A stretch of DNA of 64,000 bases from an uncultured Bacilli bacterium. GTDB taxonomy: Bacteria > Bacillota_I > Bacilli_A > RF39 > UBA660. The translations under genes and the position numbers were made by a program. Location: contig CAKPLN010000001.1 of NCBI GenBank assembly GCA_934167665.1, forward strand, positions 62,001 to 126,000, given 5' to 3'. Under the pieces are notes generated by a model. That model saw only the letters and a program-made list of their open reading frames with translations, ran no database searches and had not been told where the DNA came from. Positions 28,701 to 37,009 of this stretch are shown here, piece after piece (position 1 is the first letter of the stretch; every line of letters begins with the position of its first letter).

Positions 28701-29622
28701 TACTCCTGAAGATACTACAAACTATAAAACAATAACTGATATTGATATTGAGGTTGTAGTTAAAAATACGTTTGATGTAATAACATCAGTACCTGGTGGA
28801 AATGGAACAATTACACCAAGTATATTAGATGTTGTTGAAGGAACTAAAGTTGAAATAACATTTACACCAAATACTGGATATATGATTGATAAAGTATTAG
28901 TAAATACAGTAGAAACTACTGTAACTGGTAATAAAATAGAACTTACAGTAAATGAAGAAAAAGAAGTTAAAGTAAGTTATAAGAAAATACCATTTACTGT
29001 AACTGTTAAAGATGTAGATGGTGCTACTATTACTCCAAACGGTGCTGTTGCAGTTAATTATGGTGAGACACAAGAATTTACTATAACTGCTAATAGTGGA
29101 TATAAGTTAGTTAAAGTTCTAGTTGATGGAACTGATAAAACTGCTGATATGGTTGGAGATACTTTAAAACTTACAAATATAACATCTAATATCAATTTAG
29201 AAGTTGTAGTTGAAAAAATAGTTTATGAAGTAACTGAAGGAGCTAATCAAAAATATACAATTACTAAAAATAATGAAGCTAAATTTAGAATAAACGCTGA
29301 CTTTAGATTATTTGATGATGGTAAGGTATATGTTGATAATGAATTAGTTGATTCTAAAAATTATACAGCAGAAAGTGGAAGCACAATAATTACATTGAAG
29401 AAAGAATTTGTTGACACATTATCTATTGGAGAACATACTTTAAAAGTTGTATTCAATGATGGTGGAGAAGCAATTACAACATTCAATGTAGCAAGAGTAA
29501 CAGTGCCTACTGATAATCCAAATACTGGAGATAATATTGGATTCTATATAATAAGTGGAATCTTATCAATCGTAGGACTTGCTGGAGCTGGAATCTTTTA
29601 TAGAAGAAAACAAACAAATTAA
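25786..29622 (+). CDS. Large wall-anchored surface protein with MBG-like repeats and NPNTG sorting signal
   Basis: The 1278-residue protein has a signal peptide (cleavage likely near NVNA-KTV, about residue 27) and an N-terminal beta-helix-like region to about 300. Immunoglobulin-like and MBG/YDG-type repeats follow (for example FTYDGSEHTYNAYDV, NKAYNGDPLTNHNKTV, FTYDGTRKMPTG), with bacterial repeats of the GNGTITP...GYMIDKVLVN kind near 1000-1130. The C-terminus is N1244-PNTG-D, a hydrophobic helix and the tail RRKQTN: a complete sortase signal. Start ATG 25786 behind GGAAGGAGG. Likely anchored by the element's sortase. Confidence 0.88.
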   Translation: MNKSKIVKKLTMILFTLVAVFTIGLTNVNAKTVTVETEEELINASKGIDSEINEIKLAKDITLTKFLNFYVVNDITLDLSGQTLDIGSYGLSFNYGQSDYDETNNDYYYNFNSKLTIKDTSSSKTGKILAREKIFFNYYDTNHDEKIKKFGLIIDGGYYEMLSSRSNFFEFFSSDYYTNGKNLTVDVNIKDAVFKVGDRKSLFGTISNSDSDIKLNFNFESLKVLGLTSKLGNLKLGEMKLDKVIDPNSKAYFQKLPYTTAAPVLAEADRNTLVDNFYATGGNDPYIIIKKVNGFEINNVAINETYKETPSLNDISIKNISDNDLQIQNVTVDSANFTVEGPSTSPTVSAGATNTDYKIKAKEGLPVGTYTATITVTDSNGNYTATVTLKVEPKQLTGLGISGLDSTWVYGTTKTPTAIGVEGLTPDDYEITYSKKDDSGNYVNIGNKMPTLVGEYKAILSIKNSNYTASKAYVNFEITPITTEVKVKSNDAAFTYDGSEHTYNAYDVLWANNASPRTDNKLPNGDLVTAVITGKVKDVKDTALENNTIGKITITNAEGVDVTSCYSNIKKSAGKLTVNKKDSKITVKSENANKAYNGDPLTNHNKTVTGETVVGDEAVVEFTGSQTFVGTSDNEFTVKVMRGSDDVTDNYTFGTHTFGKLTVTSAEQPLAIADQYVRVNGSISKEYLEQSVTGNEGNIDFTIKSGTALTYDSVNEEFVAGDTEGDVVITVTAAKVDLGGDNTPEWKETTKDFTIHVVNKTDVNISGLSNNETFTYDGTRKMPTGTISVTAGTVNVDDLEVLYEGTGSTNYNSATAPTNAGTYTVTYKVPDTNANYTGTFSVAFTIKKVQLEKVTLVENTFEYTGDEIVSQDSNFDSNKMNFSGDIKATNVGNYSITVSLKDKDNYEWKDGTTTDLVLNWSITQATPNYTIPTGLTGLKGKTLNDVTLPGRFTWNDTSTVLTAGTNKYKATYTPEDTTNYKTITDIDIEVVVKNTFDVITSVPGGNGTITPSILDVVEGTKVEITFTPNTGYMIDKVLVNTVETTVTGNKIELTVNEEKEVKVSYKKIPFTVTVKDVDGATITPNGAVAVNYGETQEFTITANSGYKLVKVLVDGTDKTADMVGDTLKLTNITSNINLEVVVEKIVYEVTEGANQKYTITKNNEAKFRINADFRLFDDGKVYVDNELVDSKNYTAESGSTIITLKKEFVDTLSIGEHTLKVVFNDGGEAITTFNVARVTVPTDNPNTGDNIGFYIISGILSIVGLAGAGIFYRRKQTN

Positions 29623-29626
29623 ACTG

Positions 29627-29657
29627 TGAGTTAGAGTTTTCTCTAACTCCTTTTTAA
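29627..29657 (+). terminator. Intrinsic terminator
   Basis: GAGTTAGAG/CTCTAACTC stem with a short T-rich loop and a trailing T-run directly after the surface protein gene. Confidence 0.85.
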
Positions 29658-29680
29658 TATAAAAATTGAGGGATGGTAAT

Positions 29681-30175
29681 GTGAAAAAAACAAAATTAAA
29701 GATAAAGAAACTATCTAAAAAACAAATTATCATTATTTCAAGTATTCTTCTAATTGTTATACTAATTATTGTTTTACTATCATCAAGAGAACCATATGTT
29801 GGTAAAATAAAAGATGGAAAAGCAGTGTACATTGATAGAGTTAAAAATGTAACAGTATATCCTGAAAAAAACAAGACATTAATAGAGTTTGAGAATAACG
29901 AGGAACTTATTGATAATTGTATAATATCAAATGAAATATATGATAAATTTAAAAATAACGATCCGCTTTATAATATAACAGTCAAAGATTATTCTAAATT
30001 ATCTAACTTATCTGCTAAAGAAAATTATAATATAAATAAATCTTTACAATTAAAGTTAATAAAAGAAGATGATAGCTATACTGATTATTATGCAATGACT
30101 TGTGGATTTAAAAGCAAAAAAGAGCTTATGAAATATACTAAAGCAGTTATAAAACTTGCTAATAAAGTTAAATAA
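29681..30175 (+). CDS. Single-pass membrane protein, unknown function
   Basis: The 164-residue protein has a basic N-terminus, a membrane helix (about 16-34) and a charged extracellular part. GTG 29681 is chosen because GAGGG lies seven bases upstream; the longer frame starts inside that site. It sits directly after the wall-anchored protein and ends at a GC-rich terminator. I do not recognise the family. Confidence 0.55.
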   Translation: MKKTKLKIKKLSKKQIIIISSILLIVILIIVLLSSREPYVGKIKDGKAVYIDRVKNVTVYPEKNKTLIEFENNEELIDNCIISNEIYDKFKNNDPLYNITVKDYSKLSNLSAKENYNINKSLQLKLIKEDDSYTDYYAMTCGFKSKKELMKYTKAVIKLANKVK

Positions 30176-30198
30176 GTTTAATAACAGTACACACCCTG

Positions 30199-30226
30199 AA
30201 GGAGCCGAAAGGCTCCATTTTTGTTT
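30199..30226 (+). terminator. Strong intrinsic terminator
   Basis: GGAGCC-GAAA-GGCTCC tetraloop hairpin followed by ATTTTTG. It ends the surface-protein block of element 2. Confidence 0.9.
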
Positions 30227-30398
30227 GTTTTAAAGGATTTGAAGTCTATTAAATATTTTTAGGTACTAAGCTAGGTACGTAAATTTAAAAAAATACTAAT
30301 TTTTATATAAATTATTAGTATTTTATTTTTATGATTATATTGACGTTTATACGGATAAAATATAAAATAAAGGTGTAAAAGTCAAAAGGAGAATGTAT

Positions 30399-31025
30399 AT
30401 GGAAAAGATGACTATAAAAGAGTTTAAAGATCAAAGTAATATTGAGATAATACAAGAACTTATGAAGATTAATAATGGATACATTACATCTAAGCAATTA
30501 ACTGAATTAGGTATTCATAGAATGTACCTTAATATTATGTTAGATAGAGGAATAATAGAAAAACTTGATAATGGAATATATCTTGATGTTAGTAAATTTC
30601 CAGATTCTTATTATGTACTTAATTTGAATTTGCCAGGTATTATATATTCTCATATGACTGCATTATACTTTCATGGACTTTCTATAAAAGCTCCTGATAG
30701 TAAATATGATGTAACTGTTAAGAAAAATTATAATAGTGTTAAGTTGAAAAATCATAATGTGTTTTATGTTTCTGATGATATATATGAATTAGGATTAACA
30801 GAAGTCAAAACACCATTTGAAAATATTGTTAGAGTGTATGATATTGAAAGATGTATATGTGATATTATAAGGTCTAAAAAAAGAATGGATAATGAACATA
30901 TTAAATATAGTTTAAGAGAATATATTAAGAGAAAAGATAAAGATCTTGTTAAACTTTCTAAGCATGCAGATAAAATGGGTATTAAAAAAGAAGTAATGGA
31001 TTTATTGGAGTGGTTTTATGAATAA
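30399..31025 (+). CDS. AbiEi-like winged-helix regulator (orphan antitoxin type)
   Basis: The 208-residue protein has an N-terminal winged helix (about 10-60: NNGYITSKQLTELGIHRMYLNIML, then GIIEKLDNGIYLD). The body is typical of AbiEi antitoxins (IIYSHMTALYFHGLS, TPFENIVRVYDIERCICDIIRSKK). AbiEi represses its own operon and normally neutralises the AbiEii nucleotidyltransferase toxin. No AbiEii gene follows; instead two small ORFs overlap the 3' end. Start ATG 30399 gives proper spacing from AAAGGAG. It could act as a plain transcriptional regulator of this cluster. Confidence 0.75.
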   Translation: MEKMTIKEFKDQSNIEIIQELMKINNGYITSKQLTELGIHRMYLNIMLDRGIIEKLDNGIYLDVSKFPDSYYVLNLNLPGIIYSHMTALYFHGLSIKAPDSKYDVTVKKNYNSVKLKNHNVFYVSDDIYELGLTEVKTPFENIVRVYDIERCICDIIRSKKRMDNEHIKYSLREYIKRKDKDLVKLSKHADKMGIKKEVMDLLEWFYE

Positions 31026-31218
31026 GATAATAGTTAATAAAATTAAATGTAAAAAATGTGGAGATGTTATTGAATCTACTTATAGACATGATTTTAAATT
31101 TTGCAAATGTGGTGCAGTTGCAGTTGATGGTGGAAAAGATTATTTAAGAAGAATAGGATATGAAGAAGATTATGAAGAATTATCTGAAGTAGAAAAGGAG
31201 GATAAAAAAGATGAATGA
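31018..31218 (+). CDS. Small zinc-ribbon protein
   Basis: The 66-residue product has two cysteine knuckles (KCKKCGD and KFCKCGA) consistent with one zinc ribbon, followed by an acidic tail. It overlaps the AbiEi-like gene by eight bases and is overlapped by the next gene, so the three are translationally coupled. Similar short zinc-ribbon proteins occur in phage and mobile DNA; function unknown. Confidence 0.6.
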   Translation: MNKIIVNKIKCKKCGDVIESTYRHDFKFCKCGAVAVDGGKDYLRRIGYEEDYEELSEVEKEDKKDE

Positions 31219-31525
31219 TAAATACATATTTGAAACTGAAAGTTCAAGAGAAATGGAAATAGTAGCTTCTAGACATAAAATACTATCAGCTTTAGATGAT
31301 ATAAAGAACTGGCGTAGAGAATTATATAAAGGATATGATAATAATGTAAGGATTCTATGTAATGGCAAATTATATACTCACACTGAGTTTGAAGAAGCAA
31401 GAGATGAATTACCAAAAGATGAACATGGACTGATAAAAGATTCTAAGCATGTTTATTTAGATAATGATTTAATAGATAAAATAGATGATTTACTTTCTGA
31501 AGTTAATTATTTATTAGATTACTAA
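31211..31525 (+). CDS. Small hypothetical protein of the AbiEi-like cluster
   Basis: The 104-residue acidic, helical protein has no membrane segment and no motif that I recognise. AAAAGGAGG precedes the ATG, inside the end of the zinc-ribbon gene (eight-base overlap). In this position an AbiEii toxin would be expected, but the sequence is too short and has no nucleotidyltransferase signature. Confidence 0.5.
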   Translation: MNDKYIFETESSREMEIVASRHKILSALDDIKNWRRELYKGYDNNVRILCNGKLYTHTEFEEARDELPKDEHGLIKDSKHVYLDNDLIDKIDDLLSEVNYLLDY

Positions 31526-31670
31526 ATTCTATTTGAGTATTGACAAACTAAATAATAATTAATAAAATATCAATTATTATTTACATTTTTGTAAAAAAAA
31601 CGCAAAAATAATAAAAATAAGTACATTTTTTTATAATTTGAGTATATAATATTAATAGGAGGAGATAAAA

Positions 31671-32939
31671 ATGCTTATAGAATTTAGTGTTAAAAATTTT
31701 TTATCATTTAAAGATAAAGTTACATTATCAATGGAAAAAGGTAATGGTGATGAAAAACTAGAAAATGTATTTACTAAAAATGATGTTGATTTGTTAAGAA
31801 CAACTGCTATTTATGGAGCAAATGCATCTGGTAAAACAAATATTTTAAAAGCTTTTACTTGTGCAATATTAATGATTAGAAATTCTAATTTTATGAATAC
31901 TACTAATAAATGGTTTTCAATAAAACCTTTCTTATTTGACAAAAAAACAAGTAAGGAACCTAGTGAATTTGAATTTATTTTTATTGCTAATGATGTTAAA
32001 TATAGATACTTCTTTAGTGCAGATGCAAATAAGATATATGATGAAATTTTAGATGCATATTATACACAGAAACCAACAAATATATTTACAAGAACAAATA
32101 CAAATGATTATGAATTTAATAATGATAAATCTAAACTAGAATCAATAGCTGCAAAGAATACTGAAAATAAACTATTTTTAACCACAGCAACAACTTGGAA
32201 TTATGATAAAACAAAAGATGCATTTTTATGGTTTAGTGAAAAAATTGATACATATGATTCATTCGATAAAATTTCAGATCGGGACTTAATTGAATATAGT
32301 AAAAATGATGGAGAGTTAAAAGAATTTGCTTTAAAATTATTAAAAGAAGCAGATATATTTATTAAAGATATTCATGTTGATTATGAAGAAAAAGAAATGG
32401 ATAATGCAATGATGGATATGTTAATTCCACCACTTGCTAGAACTAATGGAACATTTAAAATGTCTAATGTCAGAATAGAATTAGAACATGAAATAATTGA
32501 TAAAGATAAAAATAAACATATTTATAGTTTAAATTTCAATGATGAATCATCAGGAACAAGAACTCTATTTGCTTTAGCTCCATTTTTAAAAAGGGCATTT
32601 GAAAGTACAAAAACAATTGTAGTAGATGAATTAGAAAAAAGTATGCATCCGGCATTAGTAGAATTTATTGTAAAACTATTTAATGATAAATCTATTAATA
32701 AAGCTAATAGTCAGTTGATATTTATAACTCATGCAACAAATTTATTAACAACAGAATTATTAAGAAGAGATCAGATATGGTTTACAGAAAAAAATCCAGA
32801 TACTGGTGTTTCAGAATTATATCCACTTGATTCGTTTTCAGTTAGAAAAGATGAAAACATTCAGAAAGGTTACATAAATGGTAGATATGGAGCAGTTCCA
32901 TTTATAAAAGATATTGATTCATGGCCAGAAGATATGTAG
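31671..32939 (+). CDS. AAA ATPase of an RloA/AbiLi-type defence pair
   Basis: The 422-residue ABC/SMC-like ATPase starts with the typical MLIEFSVKNFLSFKD. The Walker A motif is at residues 49-56 (GANASGKT), a Walker B region follows (TIVVDELEKSMHPALVEF), and an H-loop (FITHATNLL) is near the end. It belongs to the AAA_21/AAA_15 group that pairs with RloB-like proteins in abortive-infection systems such as AbiL. A strong AGGAGGAG precedes the ATG, with TATAAT at 31645-31650. The 3' end overlaps the partner by 19 bases. Confidence 0.85.
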   Translation: MLIEFSVKNFLSFKDKVTLSMEKGNGDEKLENVFTKNDVDLLRTTAIYGANASGKTNILKAFTCAILMIRNSNFMNTTNKWFSIKPFLFDKKTSKEPSEFEFIFIANDVKYRYFFSADANKIYDEILDAYYTQKPTNIFTRTNTNDYEFNNDKSKLESIAAKNTENKLFLTTATTWNYDKTKDAFLWFSEKIDTYDSFDKISDRDLIEYSKNDGELKEFALKLLKEADIFIKDIHVDYEEKEMDNAMMDMLIPPLARTNGTFKMSNVRIELEHEIIDKDKNKHIYSLNFNDESSGTRTLFALAPFLKRAFESTKTIVVDELEKSMHPALVEFIVKLFNDKSINKANSQLIFITHATNLLTTELLRRDQIWFTEKNPDTGVSELYPLDSFSVRKDENIQKGYINGRYGAVPFIKDIDSWPEDM

Positions 32940-33535
32940 CACCTAAAAAAAATAAAAGGCAGATAATCATTATTGGTTCTGAAGGTGAAGGTAGAAATAC
33001 AGAAAAGTGTTATTTTGGAAACTTTTCAAAGAATAGTTTAAGAATTAAATTTTCTACTGGCGGAAGTACTGATCCAAAAGGAATGGTTGATGATTTAATT
33101 AACTATATGCATAATATAGATGCTAAATCAGAAGATTATATAAGAACATTCTTAGTACTGGATACTGATTTAAGTGAAAAACGAATAAGTGAAATAAAAG
33201 AAATTGAACAGAAATGCAAAGATAATAATATTGAAATCATAACTTCAGCTCCAACATTTGAAATATGGTTTTTAATGCATTTTAGAAACAACAAATTAAA
33301 ATTTTTAACAAGTAAAGATGTAAAAAGGGAATTAGAAAAAGTTAATGGTACATATTCAGAAACTATGGATATGTATAACAAAATTAAAAATCAAACAGAT
33401 GATGCAAGAAGTACTGCACAATCTATTGAACAACAAATTATTAAAGATGGTGATGATTTATTAAAATCCAATCCACACTCTAGTGTTTATAAGATATTAG
33501 ATGCAATAGATGAGTTTAATAATTTGAAAGATTAA
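32921..33535 (+). CDS. RloB-like (AbiLii-type) Toprim-related protein
   Basis: The 204-residue protein has the RloB pattern: an N-terminal strand ending in a Glu-rich GSEGEGRNTE loop (about 19-28), a VLDTDLSE acidic motif around the middle, and the TFEIWFLMHF segment. RloB proteins look like Toprim-fold nucleases, with the acidic residues binding metal. The start lies inside the ATPase gene (19-base overlap), so the two products are probably made in fixed ratio and act as one system. Confidence 0.85.
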   Translation: MARRYVAPKKNKRQIIIIGSEGEGRNTEKCYFGNFSKNSLRIKFSTGGSTDPKGMVDDLINYMHNIDAKSEDYIRTFLVLDTDLSEKRISEIKEIEQKCKDNNIEIITSAPTFEIWFLMHFRNNKLKFLTSKDVKRELEKVNGTYSETMDMYNKIKNQTDDARSTAQSIEQQIIKDGDDLLKSNPHSSVYKILDAIDEFNNLKD

Positions 33536-33579
33536 AATAATCCTCTATATATAACAAATATAAATATGTGTGTTATAAT

Positions 33580-34639
33580 CCTGACTTTGACAGTTGTAAG
33601 AGAATAAAAGCTCCCTAGGCCTTATTTTATAAGGGTTTAGAGAGTTTTTATTTGCTTAAAAAAGTGCGTACCATGAATACCTAATTTATTGTATCAAAAA
33701 TTTTTTTAAAATCTTTGTAAGTATTGATTTCGTAATCAGTTCTAAAATTAAATAATTCATGTAATTCATCAGTTATATCGGTTCTTATATACTCTGGAAT
33801 ATAACCATCACCATCCATAAATAAACCTATACCAACAATAGAATTAGGACGATGCTCTTTAAAAATACCATATTTTCTAATATCATCTTCATTATCTATT
33901 TCAAAAAAATAATTAGTGCAATCATAATAAATAATATTAGAATTTCTTTTGATAATATCTTTACTATTATTAAATAATTGTTCTTGAATAAAATCCATAT
34001 TTTCAGCAATATAATTTAAAGCCCTATATTCATCATGGAGTTTAAATTTAGGTTGTTCAATAAAATTTTGACATTGCCTAAAAGTTTCTAATTTAGAAGA
34101 TGGATAAATAATTCTAGCATAAACAAGATAAGATAATATTTCATTTAAATCAAATTGAAATTTGTATTTATCTTGAATTTCATAACAAATATTATTAAGT
34201 TTTAATTGATTATATAATTTTTTAAGAAATAAATAACCAATATTAAAAGAAATTTTATTATTCATAGAAATAAGTTTTTTATTATTCTTTTTAATAATAA
34301 TAGTTTCACTTTTACAATGTTCTTCATTATATTGTTTAACATAATCCTTAAGCCAAGCCATATAATCAGTATTACCAGCCATAATTTTAACATCATCAAG
34401 ATTACCAATTCGTTTAACTATTTTAGTAGATCTTTTATCATTTTTTGTATAGTCTTTAATAATATAAAATAAAGTAGTATTTTTAGATTTAGAAATTTTA
34501 AGTCTCATATTGTCACACCTATCTAAATCATATATTAATATTATACAATACTCCACAATAGTCACAATACAAAATGCATAAAAAAACTAGATTTTTCAAG
34601 ACCTAGAGAAGATTTTTATAGTACAACTGTCAAACTAGG
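33580..34639 (-). mobile_element. Degenerate IS1634-like insertion sequence
   Basis: Near-perfect terminal inverted repeats lie at 33580-33599 (CCTGACTTTGACAGTTGTAA) and 34621-34639 (complement CCTAGTTTGACAGTTGTAC). They are flanked by an 11-base direct repeat GTGTnTTATAA (33568-33578 and 34640-34650). At about 1.06 kb the element is far shorter than full IS1634-family members, and its transposase is truncated, so it is not autonomous. A terminator-like hairpin lies inside at about 33607-33651. Confidence 0.75.
33681..34508 (-). pseudogene. Truncated IS1634-family transposase
   Basis: The 275 residues from ATG 34508 (behind AGGTGTGACA) resemble the N-terminal half of IS1634-type DDE transposases, including the IIYYDCTNYFFEI segment with the first catalytic Asp. 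The sequence then loses similarity after about GLFMDGDGYIPEY and stops, so the C-terminal catalytic part is missing. Full-length relatives are usually about 500-600 residues. Confidence 0.75.
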
Positions 34640-34787
34640 GTGTCTTATAAAATACTTATTACTGAAGTTATAAAATAAGTAAAATAACTCAAACCAATTT
34701 AAAAATAAATTTTATGAACTATATCCTATGTAACTTGATAATATTGATATCTTATCAATTATTTAAGCAAAATATTAAATTGTATGT

Positions 34788-34793
34788 TATAAT
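34788..34793 (+). promoter_or_regulatory. Probable -10 element for the TasA-like gene
   Basis: A perfect TATAAT lies 39 bases before the ATG at 34832. The -35 region is not consensus, so confidence is modest. Confidence 0.4.
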
Positions 34794-34831
34794 CACTATT
34801 ATAATAGTTAACGGTAAAAGGGAATGAAAAT

Positions 34832-36367
34832 ATGCTGATATTTAAGGAAAAAAGAAAAATTAAAAAAAATAATAGTAATAATTTATTTTATTTTAGTACG
34901 GCAGTAGTCTTTACTATCTTATTTTTAAGTGTAGGCTTTTCAGCATTTCAAAATGATTTAACAATTGAAAATATAAGTGCCACGGTACGAATAGATAAAG
35001 ACGTAAGAGTAATGAAAGTAAGTGTTAATAGTGCAAATGAGGCAACTAGTTATCATGAAGATTATAATATTGCAAATATTTATGGCAGTATTGGTTTAAC
35101 TAATAGTAATTCTTATGTTATTTATGATGTTGAGGTTTATAATTTTGGAAATGTTATTATGGGAATAAGTAATGCTTCAATTGATAATGAGAATTTAAAA
35201 TTCGAATTTTTAGATTATAATTTAAAAGATAAAATTTGTGAAAATAATCAGTGCTCTTTAGGTGTTAAAAGAACATTAAAAATAAAAGTGTCATATAAAG
35301 AAAATGCGATAATAAGTAACAATAATGAAAATTTCATTATAAACTTTAAATTTGGGAGAATATACAATATTGATTATGTAGATATTCCAAACGAAAATAG
35401 TTTGCCAAAAGAGGTTATCGAAAAAGATACATTAAATTTAAATATTATTAATAATGATAATAGTAACTTATTTGTATATATGAATAATAAAAGACTTTTA
35501 ATAAATAGTGAATATCAATATGATAATGATATTTTAACAATTCCTAATATTAGTGGTGACATCCGTATTTCTTTAAATAAATATATATGTAAAAGAGCGA
35601 CACTTCTTCATACAGAAGAATGCCTAGGAGCATATTGTTCAGGAGCTGGTTACAAAGTAGATGGAAGCAAAGGTACAACAACTATTACCTATGGTTCATT
35701 AGGAATAAATGGAACTATTTCTCCAGGTGATGCATTTGATTGTGATGTAAATGGTGATGGAAAATACGATTCGGAAACAGAAAGGTTCTATTATGTTACT
35801 GATATGACAAAAAACAGTAATATAGCCGTCTTAATTTACTATAATAATGTTAGTGAAGGAAAACCAAATAATGGAAAATATTATCAATATGATAGTTCTG
35901 GAGAAAACTGGCATGGACCTAGAACAGCTATAGAGCAACTTCCTACTACTAGTCAGTGGAGTAATGTAAGTTTATCTAATACAGAAAGAAAGTTGGTTAA
36001 TGAATATAACACTACTAGTTCAAAAGATGGTCATACTTATCCAGATGTATTTAGTTACTCTAAATATGCCGCTCGTCTTTTAACATTAGCAGAAGTGAAA
36101 AAACTTGTTAATTCTTATATCCCAAGTTGGAAAAACGGAGAATTGAATAGCCATCTTTATCTTGTTGAAAATACTAATTTTTCAAAAAAAGATAATTCTA
36201 AATTTGATGGATATTGGTTAGAAACTCCTAGAAATACCATGTCAAGTTATAGTTGGATGGTTTATGCTACAGCAAGCCGTATTCATAGTGTAGAAGTACA
36301 AAGAACAGATGTTTTAGTTGGCGTTCGTCCAGTAATAGAAGTATCTAAGAGTGATATCTCATATTAG
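34832..36367 (+). CDS. TasA-like exported protein with C-terminal DUF6273-like domain
   Basis: The 511-residue protein has an N-terminal signal of the SipW-dependent type (hydrophobic helix about 20-40 then GFSAFQNDLTIENISA). A TasA-like beta domain follows (about 45-200), then a Cys-containing linker and a C-terminal globular domain. That domain ends in GYWLETPR, SYSWMVY and VLVGVRPVIEVS, the hallmark end of DUF6273/FGE-like domains. A matching signal peptidase is encoded outside the element at 49479. A decayed relative of its N-terminus lies at 51775. Start ATG behind AAAAGGGAAT. Confidence 0.7.
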   Translation: MLIFKEKRKIKKNNSNNLFYFSTAVVFTILFLSVGFSAFQNDLTIENISATVRIDKDVRVMKVSVNSANEATSYHEDYNIANIYGSIGLTNSNSYVIYDVEVYNFGNVIMGISNASIDNENLKFEFLDYNLKDKICENNQCSLGVKRTLKIKVSYKENAIISNNNENFIINFKFGRIYNIDYVDIPNENSLPKEVIEKDTLNLNIINNDNSNLFVYMNNKRLLINSEYQYDNDILTIPNISGDIRISLNKYICKRATLLHTEECLGAYCSGAGYKVDGSKGTTTITYGSLGINGTISPGDAFDCDVNGDGKYDSETERFYYVTDMTKNSNIAVLIYYNNVSEGKPNNGKYYQYDSSGENWHGPRTAIEQLPTTSQWSNVSLSNTERKLVNEYNTTSSKDGHTYPDVFSYSKYAARLLTLAEVKKLVNSYIPSWKNGELNSHLYLVENTNFSKKDNSKFDGYWLETPRNTMSSYSWMVYATASRIHSVEVQRTDVLVGVRPVIEVSKSDISY

Positions 36368-36389
36368 TAATTTATAATTTAAGTTAATA

Positions 36390-36430
36390 AAAAAGTTTGA
36401 GAAATTATTTGTTTTTCTCAAACTTTTTTC
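36390..36430 (+). terminator. Intrinsic terminator
   Basis: AAAAAAGTTTGAGAAA pairs with TTTCTCAAACTTTTTT around an AT-rich loop. The T-run is followed by CATCTATT, echoing the first 16 bases of the regulatory boxes at 24154 and 25722. I see no gene in 36431-36672. Confidence 0.85.
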
Positions 36431-36672
36431 ATCTATTCTATTAAACATTATTAATAATTTATTAAAAGACAAAATTAAATCAATTTAATTCAAAGAAAAT
36501 AATACTTGTTTATTTTCTATTTTTTAATAAAAAGAAATCAATATTTAAAAAAAGTTTATTATTTAGAAATTGATAATAGTAATAATACATTGAAATTCGT
36601 TTAAAAAATAAGTCTATTTACGTTAGAAAAAATCCTCATCAAAAAAAGAGATAATTTAAACAGGAGATGTTA

Positions 36673-36729
36673 ATGAATAAGTCCAAAAACTTTGACATAT
36701 GTTTTATTGGAGGTAAATCCAGATGTTAG
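36673..36729 (+). CDS. 18-codon leader ORF before the SHOCT-like gene
   Basis: AGGAGATGTTA precedes ATG 36673. The ORF ends at TAG 36727-36729, overlapping the start of the next gene (ATG 36723). Because it covers the TTGGAGG ribosome binding site of that gene, its translation could control the downstream pair. Evidence is limited to the ribosome binding site and the overlap. Confidence 0.35.
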   Translation: MNKSKNFDICFIGGKSRC

Positions 36730-36917
36730 AAAATGATATAGAAGCTAGATTTAGTACTAAACAATTACCTTTTGAATACAAGTTATTGGAATATAGGCTA
36801 ATTGTTAATAAAGAATTATACGATGAAAAAGTTATTGATTTAAGAACATATAATGAAATGGAAAATTCTATTATGGGAAGACTTAAAAAAATAAGAAATG
36901 AATACTTATTAAATTAA
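36723..36917 (+). CDS. Small SHOCT-like protein preceding recombinase 2
   Basis: The 64-residue helical protein is preceded by TTGGAGG. Its middle (LEYRLIVNKELYDEKVIDLRTY) matches the small ORF before recombinase 1. The order small ORF then recombinase is therefore the same in two elements with quite different cargo. A recombination accessory or directionality role is an inference from this pairing. Confidence 0.65.
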   Translation: MLENDIEARFSTKQLPFEYKLLEYRLIVNKELYDEKVIDLRTYNEMENSIMGRLKKIRNEYLLN

Positions 36918-37009
36918 AAAGGTTATTAGGCTAACGTTGATTATGGAGCTATCATACAAGCATACTAGTTATTTAAAATTTTAAAAATACATGAAAGGAA
37001 AATCTAATC

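Noticed and set aside
31671..33535. OLD-family nuclease, PrrC/RloC anticodon nuclease or a retron effector
   Set aside because: The ATPase has no C-terminal Toprim or nuclease domain and no reverse transcriptase or ncRNA is near; the separate RloB-like partner fits the AbiL/RloAB type better.
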